7,671 nucleotides of DNA from Bacteroidales bacterium (GCA_016281295.1 JAEEII010000070.1:1-7671), one strand, 5' to 3'; counted from the stretch's first letter, positions 1 through 7,178 are shown. Notes: generated by a model from the sequence alone, not told the origin. Program-made: numbers and translations.

Positions 1-3000
1 CTATCAGAATGTATATACAGGTTGTGACGGGCACGGGTCATTCCCACATACAAGGTTCGCAGAGTATCAACATCTATGTCATGTAAACCAAACAGCCATA
101 GATGAACCGCATCAAATTCGCGCCCTTTGGCCTTATGGATAGTACTGACGTAAACTGATTTACCATCAATGCTGGCGAAATCTTCGATATTTGATTCCAA
201 CAAGAACTGGCGAAGGTCGGTACGGTAAAACGAGCGGTGTGTTTGCTCGTAGTCTTTCCAGAATCGTTGAATGACTGGCAAAATACGGCTGTTAGCATAG
301 GTTTGCTCAGTACGCTGCTTGGCAGTCTCCCATACGTCTTTTGGAATCACTATGTCTGAATCTTTCCCAAATTGCTTGACGAAGTAACGTATCTCAGCCA
401 GATTTATAAAACGAAATCCTTCTGTGGCTTGAATCAGTAGGGGGTGGTATCCCTGACGTTCCAGATGATATGCCGCTTGTAAGGCTTCTTCGTTTGTAAA
501 AGTCAAGATGGCAGTAGTGTCTGCAAATGGAGTTTCTGTGATGGTAGAAAACGAGGACTTAGGCAAAAAATCTACCGATCCCAAAGATTCACTCGTGGAG
601 ACAATAGGCGAGCACTTCATTCGATTTGGAATACGGCATACAAAATCGTTTGCGAAGTTGACAATCGCCTGATCAGAACGATAATTGTCAGTCATCTCAT
701 AAAGAGTAGCTCCTTGCTGATCAACCAACGACCGCATATATGCCGAATTGCTCCCTCGGAAGTGGTAGATGTTTTGATCGTCATCACCAACGGCAATAAT
801 ACGCATCTCTTCGTTACGTTGCAACAAAGCACGTACCAACCGGAAGTCCTCTTTGGACATATCTTGTGCTTCGTCGATTACAAGCACACTCTTGGCAACC
901 TTTTTCTCCTCAACCTCACCCTTTTCTATCATTTCTGCTGCACGGTCGACCACTTGATCCACCTCTTCCAAACTTCCAAGTTGTCCCAAGAGGTCAAATG
1001 CGAAGGAGTGGAATGTCTTTATGTCAACATAGTGAGCAGCATTGCCAACCAAATCGATAAGTCTCCGTTTGAACTCCGTAGTTGCAGCCCTCGAGAAAGT
1101 CAACATCAACAATTGCTCATGTTTTACGTCTTCCATCAGCAGGAGAGATGCCAGTTTGTGCACCAATACACGTGTCTTTCCACTACCGGGTCCTGCAGCG
1201 ACAACGATATATTGAGATTCCTTATCGTCAATAATTTGACGTTGACGTGCGGATAGTGTAGCAAAAAGTTGATGGTATTTTGAGGGAGTGATATTGCGGG
1301 ATATTTCCGTTTTACGTTCTCCCTTGAAATATTGTCTTATAAATAGATTATAATCCAGCGTAAAATAGTCATTCACATATTTTGTTGCGGCGGGATAGTC
1401 TTTGACCATCATGTTTGCATATTCTCCAACGATATGGATTTGCTGCATCCGCTGCCTGTAGAAAGCGTCAAGTAGGCGATACTGTTCCTTGCCGTACTGA
1501 GTACGTCGTTCTACTTTACGCTCCAGTTGCATGGTGTTATATATTACCATAAAACCACCATCAATCTTCAGTACTTCATTTCTGCTTAAATAAAGGAACG
1601 CCTCCTGCATATCAGCTAATGATGGTTTTGGCTCCAAGGTGATATGAGTATCATTGTAGTTCCTTAGCTGATCGACCAAAGAGAAGGTAACATATTGCGA
1701 GGGATTCTCCTTGTGTAATTGGACAGCTTGTGCTCCTATAGTGCTAACAATATAGTAACATAAATCGGCACGTCGTCCGAAACGGGCATTAATATCATCT
1801 TTTTCGAGCAAAAGATAAATGGAAACACTATCGCTTTCAGCATGTTCGCTCTTTCGCAAATATCCTTTTAGGGCTAAAAATGAGAGCAATGTGCGCAAAC
1901 GCCTAGGTGTACTATTTTTAAGGCCCTCCATAAGCGCTTGTTGGTTCAGTTGTTTATAATTGAGGTGAGGACAGCCCTTTGTGATTTGTTGAATTAGAAA
2001 TTGTTCAAGTTGTAAAGTGATATCAAGTAGCCGTTTCAAGTTTATTTTGTCCACCCAGATTTGCATATCCTGCGTGTCGGCCAAGATTCCCTCCTGTCGC
2101 ATCAAGTTTATGCTGCTAATGACGGTCTCCTTGGTCATCCCAAGCAGGTCGGCAAGATAATCTATGCGACTTTCCGCCTCGTTGTTGTTTGCAGAGGTAG
2201 CACGCCTACTTATTAATGAACCAATTATTCGTGCAGATTGTTCCCGTGTGGTATCATCGAAGAGAGGAGAAACAGACAGGCGATGTCTGGCTTCGTCCAT
2301 CGTATTCACGGTAATTCCAGTGGCAAACAGATGTGGCGAATTGCTTCCTCTAATAATAAATCCTGCATTTTCCAGCGCTGCTAATGCTGCACGGACACGT
2401 GTCTCAATATCCGGTACATCGTCGTTCCATCCGGCCTTACGTGCAATCTCCAAGGCTGAACAACCAATTGTGGGACGTTGTACAGTCATATCTCTGACAG
2501 CCCTCCACACTTGTCTAATCTCGCTTAGAGAAAGCTTTGTCTGATTGAGAAGGATGAAATGTTTATCAAGATCGTTGTCGGAGTATAGCACATAGCAGTC
2601 GGCTTCCATATTAGGATCACGGCCAGCACGACCTGCCTCCTGTATGTAGTTCTCCAACGAATCGCTAATATCATAGTGGACAACCAATCCGACATCTTTT
2701 TTATCTACACCCATACCAAAGGCAGATGTGGCAACAATCACCTGAGCATCACCGCTCATAAAAGCCTCTTGGTTGCGAATCTTGTCTGCCGCTTCCATTT
2801 TGCCGTTAAATGGGAGGGCTCTTATTCCATCCGACCTTAACTTTGCTGCCAGCTCCTTAGTGCGTTTGGTTCGGGCACAGTATACAATAGCAGGACAGGA
2901 TCGTCCAATGAGCAATGACCGGAGCAGATGGTATTTTTCATCATGAGTGTTCGCTTGCAGAACAGAATAACGTAGATTCTTTCGCTCAGAGCTTGCTGTG

Positions 3001-4349
3001 AAGAGCCGCAACTCTACACCTATTTTCTGCCTGAAATAGTCGCAAATATCAGCAACCACCTTAGGCTTTGCGGTAGCTGTGAAGCAGCTGACAGGAATTG
3101 GATTCTTCTGTTTCTTTTGTTCCTGTATATGTCTGATAAAATCGCCTATATACAGATAATCCACACGGAAATCCTGCCCCCAAGCGGAAAAACAGTGAGC
3201 TTCATCGATAACAAATCTAACTACGTTTCGTCCCAACAACAATCGCTCGATGGTTTTATTTCGCAACATCTCCGGGGAAATGTATAGCATATCAGCAGAA
3301 CCTTCCGCCACCTGTTGAATAGCAGCGGAACGTTCTATGGGATCGAGTAGACCGTTTATCGTTACAGCTGTAGAAATACCTCGATTGGAAAGATTATCCA
3401 CTTGGTCCTTCATTAGTGACTGAAGGGGAGAAATAACTACGGTTAACCCCCGTTCGTTTCGCCCCAAAAGGAGTGCCGGTAGTTGAAATGTCAGGCTTTT
3501 CCCTCCTCCTGTTGGGAAAATGCATAGCAAAGATTCGTTTCGAATAGCACTTTCTACCGCTTGCTGTTGCATGGGGACTCCGTCGAAAAGTCGAAATTCC
3601 TTATAGCCAAAAAACTCCTTTAGTGCTGCATGTGCATCGAGCCGCTTGCTGCAATACTCACACCCATCACAAGGTGTACCGCATAGTAGGTGAATCACAT
3701 TTGTCACCTTCGGATATGTGTGCACAACCCAGGGAGGAGTAATTGAACCAGGGTCACCAACCCCTATGATAGATAGAGCAAATGCCAATTCCACAGGATA
3801 TTTGTCTGCAACCGCAGCAACATTGGCATTGCTGCATATATAACCTTTGTATTCCTGTCTGATAATATCAGCAACAACCCAACTAAAGGGGAAAGAAATG
3901 TCTATGCCAATATATTCAAAGAACGCCTTAAACTCCGCTACATTGCGGAGTAACAGATAATAGATGGTTTTTCGTCTTTCGGGCAAGCGTTTCCATGCTG
4001 TTAATTCGTCATAAAAAAGGTCTCGCGCTTTGATAGCATCATTCAACGGATTATTCAGCTCATCTACCTGAAGTTTGTCATCCTTTACCAAACGGTGATA
4101 AGGTCTTTGCGGAAACAGGAGTGGAGAAAGATAAAGTGTATCTATTGCGTGAATCTGTTGCGGAATATGAAGATACTGTAAGTCGTGATGGATGATATTA
4201 TGCCCACATACGAATCCACAGTCTTTTATGAAAAGAGCGAAATCGCTAAGGGAACGGGAATGAATTTGCGCACCGTCTTCCCGTATCGCACCATAGTCCA
4301 TCTTACGTCTCGAATCAATGCCGACCTCTGTATCTATGAATGCAATCAT
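1..4349 (-). CDS. Giant exonuclease-RecQ-UvrD fusion helicase (C-terminus outside window)
   Basis: The frame is open from ATG at 4349 to the window edge, giving 1449 residues without a stop. Domains in order: a DnaQ-like 3'-5' exonuclease (about 1-115) with DTE at 6-8, GHNIIHHD at 49-56 and D104; a cysteine cluster C223/C227/C230/C233; a RecQ-type SF2 helicase with Walker A PTGGGKS near 277-283, DEAH at 382-385, SCFTATAKP and QEAGRAGRD at 570-578; winged-helix-like stretches near 627-665, 724-760 and 795-833; and a UvrD-like SF1 helicase with GPGSGKT at 1053-1059, DEAQD at 1159-1163, GDDDQ at 1188-1192, STIHKAKG at 1403-1410 and RTLYVGMTRAR at 1431-1441. The zinc-binding cysteines usual after the RecQ motor are not seen. 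It is probably a cytosolic DNA-unwinding and degrading enzyme. It is the second gene of an operon, 10 bases after the DUF2075 gene. Domain calls are firm; the biological role (defence or repair) is inference. Confidence 0.93.
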   Translation of the reverse strand, partial: MIAFIDTEVGIDSRRKMDYGAIREDGAQIHSRSLSDFALFIKDCGFVCGHNIIHHDLQYLHIPQQIHAIDTLYLSPLLFPQRPYHRLVKDDKLQVDELNNPLNDAIKARDLFYDELTAWKRLPERRKTIYYLLLRNVAEFKAFFEYIGIDISFPFSWVVADIIRQEYKGYICSNANVAAVADKYPVELAFALSIIGVGDPGSITPPWVVHTYPKVTNVIHLLCGTPCDGCEYCSKRLDAHAALKEFFGYKEFRLFDGVPMQQQAVESAIRNESLLCIFPTGGGKSLTFQLPALLLGRNERGLTVVISPLQSLMKDQVDNLSNRGISTAVTINGLLDPIERSAAIQQVAEGSADMLYISPEMLRNKTIERLLLGRNVVRFVIDEAHCFSAWGQDFRVDYLYIGDFIRHIQEQKKQKNPIPVSCFTATAKPKVVADICDYFRQKIGVELRLFTASSERKNLRYSVLQANTHDEKYHLLRSLLIGRSCPAIVYCARTKRTKELAAKLRSDGIRALPFNGKMEAADKIRNQEAFMSGDAQVIVATSAFGMGVDKKDVGLVVHYDISDSLENYIQEAGRAGRDPNMEADCYVLYSDNDLDKHFILLNQTKLSLSEIRQVWRAVRDMTVQRPTIGCSALEIARKAGWNDDVPDIETRVRAALAALENAGFIIRGSNSPHLFATGITVNTMDEARHRLSVSPLFDDTTREQSARIIGSLISRRATSANNNEAESRIDYLADLLGMTKETVISSINLMRQEGILADTQDMQIWVDKINLKRLLDITLQLEQFLIQQITKGCPHLNYKQLNQQALMEGLKNSTPRRLRTLLSFLALKGYLRKSEHAESDSVSIYLLLEKDDINARFGRRADLCYYIVSTIGAQAVQLHKENPSQYVTFSLVDQLRNYNDTHITLEPKPSLADMQEAFLYLSRNEVLKIDGGFMVIYNTMQLERKVERRTQYGKEQYRLLDAFYRQRMQQIHIVGEYANMMVKDYPAATKYVNDYFTLDYNLFIRQYFKGERKTEISRNITPSKYHQLFATLSARQRQIIDDKESQYIVVAAGPGSGKTRVLVHKLASLLLMEDVKHEQLLMLTFSRAATTEFKRRLIDLVGNAAHYVDIKTFHSFAFDLLGQLGSLEEVDQVVDRAAEMIEKGEVEEKKVAKSVLVIDEAQDMSKEDFRLVRALLQRNEEMRIIAVGDDDQNIYHFRGSNSAYMRSLVDQQGATLYEMTDNYRSDQAIVNFANDFVCRIPNRMKCSPIVSTSESLGSVDFLPKSSFSTITETPFADTTAILTFTNEEALQAAYHLERQGYHPLLIQATEGFRFINLAEIRYFVKQFGKDSDIVIPKDVWETAKQRTEQTYANSRILPVIQRFWKDYEQTHRSFYRTDLRQFLLESNIEDFASIDGKSVYVSTIHKAKGREFDAVHLWLFGLHDIDVDTLRTLYVGMTRARHNLYIHSD

Positions 4350-4359
4350 TCTCTTTGAA
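4350..4359 (-). promoter_or_regulatory. Intercistronic gap with weak ribosome-binding region
   Basis: Only 10 bases separate the TAA of the DUF2075 gene (4360-4362) from the ATG of the fusion helicase (4347-4349). On the minus strand the gap reads TTCAAAGAGA directly before ATG. This is a purine-rich but weak Shine-Dalgarno, as is common in Bacteroidota. No terminator or promoter fits in the gap, so the two genes are almost certainly co-transcribed and probably translationally coupled. Confidence 0.7.
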
Positions 4360-6483
4360 TTAAATTTCTTTTATACCTAGCGATTTCAAATAGTTAAACG
4401 TCCCATCATAAAACTCGGGCAAGCGTGTGGGGTCTTCGGGATAGCCTTCTGGTGTTAGGTTGGAATTGCCTTTTGGAACGCAGATAACAATTCCTTGACG
4501 GGCACGTGTCAGAAGTACGCGGTAGGCGTTGAGCATGTATTTTTGGTTCTCCTCGTTGTTCTCTGGTGTCCACTTGTTGCGCCCATTGAACTTGTAGTAT
4601 TTCCACTCGCCATTCTCGCAACGCATATCAGCATCCCACAGGATACAGGCGTAGTCGAGTTCCAATCCCTGTACCTGTATCTCGGTGGCGGCATCCTCCA
4701 GGTAGTTAGATGAACGGACGTCGGTCTTGTCCTCGAGGAACCAATGAACGGCATTGTCCTCGTCCTGAGGCAACACATTAACGGCCAGCGGCTTGAAACG
4801 GGCTGCCACTTTGGTAACAAGAACGCCCGTCTGTTGGGTACCACGAGCCTTATTGCGTAGCCACTTGCGGGCAGTATCCATATCGCGTGTGAGCACGACG
4901 GGATAGTTGCGACCCGCCACATCTCGATACAATTCGACAGCATCTGGACGGAAAGAGAGTAGCGAATGTACGAAGGCGGATAGGGTTTCTGCACGGAAAG
5001 AACGAAGGCTGACAGCCAAATGCAAATCGTCGGAGAATGTTACCTTGTTGTTCTCCGCGAGCAGTTCATTAACTCGTCCTTCGGCGTATTCAGCATCTGT
5101 CAGCTTGTCAGATATAAAGATATTCCAATGTCGGAACTGATTATTGAGTGCCTTAATCCACTCTGTGATGCCGGCCTCACCGGTGTTGATTTCCTGACCG
5201 CCACCTACCAAACAGACGATGACGGCCCAATCCTCGCGTTGGTCGAGCGACCATATGAGGAACTCGGCCTCCGACATAGGGAAGTTGGGTACCTTGAGCT
5301 TGTTGCCATAAGTGCCACCACGTTTCAGATAGTCGGCAATACGTTTGTGTGTCCAGCTTCGCTGAGCTTCGTCGAAGATGGCCACGTGTTCTACCTCTCC
5401 ATAGCCAGTATGTTCCAAACGTACGGTTTCTTCGGGGTCAATTTCCACCACTCCATTCTCCACGGGATTCTTTATTTTGGCCAGCATATTGTCGCGGTAG
5501 CGGTGGATGATTTGGATGAACTCGCTGACCTCGCGTCGTGAGTCAGATAGTCGTTTCTTTTCTCCTCTTTCAGTACATTTCTTCTGGTTGTCGCGGGCCA
5601 ATGCTTCAGTCAGCACAGCCACCAAAGGACCGTTGCCTGAAAGGTAAACAGCGCCGTTTTCCTTATCTAGCTCGCCATTCTGATAGGTCTGTTTGATGGC
5701 CACATCGAGCCCTACGAGTGTTTTTCCGGCACCGGGGACGCCAGTCACAAAACAGATGCTCTTCTTGTTCTGCACCTTGCTCTGCTGGATAACCTGAAGA
5801 ATGTAGTTGATGGTGCGGTCGGTAGAGACTTTGTCGGCCTCGTGGCGGGTGATATCCTCTACCGAATGGTTCTCGTAGAGCGCTCGTGCTGCCTCGATAA
5901 TGGTGGGCGTAGGCGTGTACGGGCTGATAAGCCAATTGGTTATTGTGCCCTTGTCTTCTGTGGCGTGGGCGTGATTTAGAACGTCGGTGATTAACTCCTG
6001 GAGATGGTCGGCACCTGAGATAAGGGGGTTGTATATCTGGTCGTCATAGACAGACGGCTGAAACGTCTTTGAAGAAGTAGCGCGTTTGGTGGGGACGAGG
6101 ATGGGGACAATCACTCGGTCGTGACTGAAACGATGGAAGTTCTTCAGGTCGAGTGCATAATCCATCACCTGTTCCACATCGGCTTGCAGGACGTCTTTTT
6201 GACCTACCTTAAACTCGAGACAGAAGATGATACCACGAAGCAACAGGACCACATCGATGCGCTTGCCCAATCGCGGTATTTCGTATTCGAAGATTACCTG
6301 TGCGTTCTCATTCTTCCAAGGTATTAGCACCTGTTGTAAGATGTCTATCTCGCCCATCCAGGCCTCGTCGATTGTAGTCAATGCGTCGCCATGATAGTTG
6401 TTATGGAGAGTGCCCAAAACAGCAAGACGTTCCTGTTCAAGGAATTCCTTAAAGGTATTTGCATATAGACATCTGTTTGGCAT
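4360..6483 (-). CDS. DUF2075 / Schlafen-group-3-like helicase with N-terminal nuclease domain
   Basis: A 707-residue protein. The N-terminus (about 55-95) shows a PD-(D/E)XK-like core: YEIPRLGKRIDVVLL with D77, then CLEFK with E90 and K92 on the next predicted strand. The C-terminal part is an SF1 helicase of the DUF2075 (SLFN-g3 helicase, PF09848) type: Walker A GVPGAGKT at 248-255, DEAQ at 371-374, a GGGQEIN motif III at 427-433, VSLRSFRAE at 491-499, EIQVQGLELD at 601-610 and YRVLLTRARQG at 654-664. All helicase motifs look intact, so a nucleic-acid-dependent ATPase with an attached nuclease is expected in the cytosol. Start choice: a TTG at 6513 in the same frame lies against the -7 element of the promoter, so the ATG at 6483, preceded by TTTAAAAGAA, is taken. 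It is the first gene of the operon with the RecQ-UvrD fusion. The coding sequence looks richer in G+C than its partner. Substrate and role are unknown; a defence nuclease-helicase is the favoured inference. Confidence 0.9.
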   Translation of the reverse strand: MPNRCLYANTFKEFLEQERLAVLGTLHNNYHGDALTTIDEAWMGEIDILQQVLIPWKNENAQVIFEYEIPRLGKRIDVVLLLRGIIFCLEFKVGQKDVLQADVEQVMDYALDLKNFHRFSHDRVIVPILVPTKRATSSKTFQPSVYDDQIYNPLISGADHLQELITDVLNHAHATEDKGTITNWLISPYTPTPTIIEAARALYENHSVEDITRHEADKVSTDRTINYILQVIQQSKVQNKKSICFVTGVPGAGKTLVGLDVAIKQTYQNGELDKENGAVYLSGNGPLVAVLTEALARDNQKKCTERGEKKRLSDSRREVSEFIQIIHRYRDNMLAKIKNPVENGVVEIDPEETVRLEHTGYGEVEHVAIFDEAQRSWTHKRIADYLKRGGTYGNKLKVPNFPMSEAEFLIWSLDQREDWAVIVCLVGGGQEINTGEAGITEWIKALNNQFRHWNIFISDKLTDAEYAEGRVNELLAENNKVTFSDDLHLAVSLRSFRAETLSAFVHSLLSFRPDAVELYRDVAGRNYPVVLTRDMDTARKWLRNKARGTQQTGVLVTKVAARFKPLAVNVLPQDEDNAVHWFLEDKTDVRSSNYLEDAATEIQVQGLELDYACILWDADMRCENGEWKYYKFNGRNKWTPENNEENQKYMLNAYRVLLTRARQGIVICVPKGNSNLTPEGYPEDPTRLPEFYDGTFNYLKSLGIKEI

Positions 6484-6502
6484 TTCTTTTAAATTGAATT
6501 TG

Positions 6503-6534
6503 CAAATATACAAAGAAAATCCGATTTCACCAAA
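6503..6534 (-). promoter_or_regulatory. Bacteroidota-type promoter of the helicase operon
   Basis: On the minus strand there is a -33 TTTG (6534-6531), exactly 20 bases, then a -7 TATATTTG (6510-6503). This matches the known Bacteroidota vegetative consensus TTTG-N19-21-TAnnTTTG. Transcription would begin near 6498-6495, giving a leader of only about 12-15 nt before ATG 6483. It fixes the start codon of the DUF2075 gene and supports the phylum assignment. No operator-like inverted repeat was seen overlapping it. Confidence 0.82.
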
Positions 6535-6632
6535 TTTTATTTGGATACTGGTGCGCCATCAGACAGGCAGCGAGAGGTGGATGGTGTCGGAGGTGCGGCC
6601 GCGGGTGGAGCGGAGGAAGGCGTAGAGGTGGA

Positions 6633-6661
6633 GTGGGAATGCGTTAGTGTGGGAATGCGTT
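6633..6661. repeat. 13-nt direct repeat pair
   Basis: GTGGGAATGCGTT occurs at 6633-6645 and again at 6649-6661, a 16-nt period with AGT between the copies. It lies about 100-130 bp upstream of the helicase-operon promoter. Two direct copies about 1.5 helical turns apart could bind a protein, but nothing else supports that. Confidence 0.6.
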
Positions 6662-6801
6662 TTTCGCTTGATTTTTTTATTCAGCGGTGCTCGCAGGCAT
6701 ACCACATCACCCTTACAGGGGTCACATTGACAAGCGATAAGGGGGTTATACATAATCATTCTGAGCGTTCCATGACGGCTTCACGGTCACTCAGCGTGGC
6801 G

Positions 6802-6933
6802 TCTGCTACGCCTCTGTGGAGACAGTTCGCTCCACATGGTCGCGTTCTGCTACGCCTCTGGGGAGACAGTTCGCTCCACATGGTCGCGTTCTGCTACGCC
6901 TCTGGGGAGACAGTTCGCTCCACATGGTCGCGT
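6802..6933. repeat. Three contiguous 44-nt tandem repeats
   Basis: Copies lie at 6802-6845, 6846-6889 and 6890-6933, followed by the first seven bases of a fourth (TCTGCTA, 6934-6940). Copies 2 and 3 are identical; copy 1 differs by T instead of G at 6817. Each unit can fold. In copy 1, TGTGGAG (6815-6821) pairs perfectly with CTCCACA (6830-6836) around ACAGTTCG; the T-to-G change in the other copies puts a G-A mismatch in that stem. The units abut directly with no spacers, so this is not a CRISPR array. The unit length of 44 would shift reading frame at each copy, which argues against coding. Function unknown. Confidence 0.92.
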
Positions 6934-6936
6934 TCT

Positions 6937-6968
6937 GCTACAGTGCTACAGTGCTACAGTGCTACAGT
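6937..6968. repeat. Four GCTACAGT tandem units (left arm of inverted arrays)
   Basis: Four exact copies of GCTACAGT lie head to tail. The array starts inside the partial fourth copy of the 44-nt repeat, whose TCTGCTA runs into the first GCTA. Its reverse complement, ACTGTAGC, occurs three times at 7082-7106, so the arrays could pair as the arms of a large stem around the A/T palindrome or act as clustered protein-binding sites. Confidence 0.9.
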
Positions 6969-7002
6969 TAGGTTTTAAGGTCTCACTATCCTAAATTTTA
7001 GC

Positions 7003-7046
7003 TCTATATCTATATATCTATATATATATAGATATATAGATATAGA
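7003..7046. repeat. Perfect 44-nt A/T-rich palindrome
   Basis: The left arm TCTATATCTATATATC (7003-7018) is the exact reverse complement of GATATATAGATATAGA (7031-7046). The 12 central bases (7019-7030) are alternating TA and self-complementary, so all 44 bases form one perfect palindrome. A run of nine T follows at 7048-7056. A plus-strand transcript would form a long A-U hairpin followed by U9, which resembles an intrinsic terminator except that the stem has almost no G-C pairs. Cruciform extrusion under supercoiling, or a protein-binding or replication role, are alternatives. Confidence 0.92.
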
Positions 7047-7178
7047 ATTTTTTTTTGGTTTGGTGGTAACCCTATTTTCGAACTGTAGCACTGTAGCAAC
7101 TGTAGCGCTATGGATGATGGTCAATGCGCAACAATGTGTTGACTAGTGCTTTACAAAAAAGATGAAATTTTTTTTTGG
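7046..7178 (+). repeat. 13-nt direct repeat containing T9 (two copies)
   Basis: AATTTTTTTTTGG is present at 7046-7058 and at 7166-7178, 120 bases apart. The first copy directly follows the A/T palindrome. The second lies a few bases upstream of the proposed plus-strand promoter. Nine-base homopolymers are prone to slippage, and the second is placed where a length change could alter promoter strength. Confidence 0.7.
7082..7106. repeat. Three ACTGTAGC units (right arm of inverted arrays)
   Basis: ACTGTAGC occurs at 7082-7089, 7090-7097 and 7099-7106; one extra A at 7098 separates the last two. This is the reverse complement of the GCTACAGT array at 6937-6968. Together with the central palindrome it makes a roughly symmetrical structure spanning about 170 bases. 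Confidence 0.88.

Noticed and set aside
714..1256. 180-codon plus-strand open frame
   Set aside because: Lies wholly opposite the UvrD part of the fusion gene, whose conserved motifs (GPGSGKT, DEAQD) prove the minus strand is coding; no recognisable domain.
2164..2544. 126-codon plus-strand open frame
   Set aside because: Antisense to the winged-helix-like linker of the fusion gene; its composition is a reflection of the coding strand.
5020..5541. 173-codon plus-strand open frame
   Set aside because: Antisense to the DUF2075 helicase core, including the Walker B and motif III region; no domain of its own.
6559..6759. 66-codon minus-strand open frame between the promoter and the repeats
   Set aside because: No family resemblance, no promoter seen, and it covers the G-rich direct-repeat stretch; could not be supported as a gene.
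6802..6968. CRISPR array
   Set aside because: The 44-nt units abut directly without unique spacers and no cas gene is present.
6541..6978. 145-codon plus-strand open frame starting at TTG
   Set aside because: Runs through the 44-nt repeats in a different frame each time, has no ribosome-binding site or domain, and begins next to the minus-strand promoter.
7059..7080. Second plus-strand promoter (TTTG ... TATTTTCG)
   Set aside because: Spacing between the elements is only 10-11 bases, far short of the 19-21 required, and the -7 element has a mismatch.
7110..7142. Ten-codon leader peptide beginning ATGGATGATGG
   Set aside because: It lies upstream of the probable transcription start and has no ribosome-binding site or regulatory codon run.
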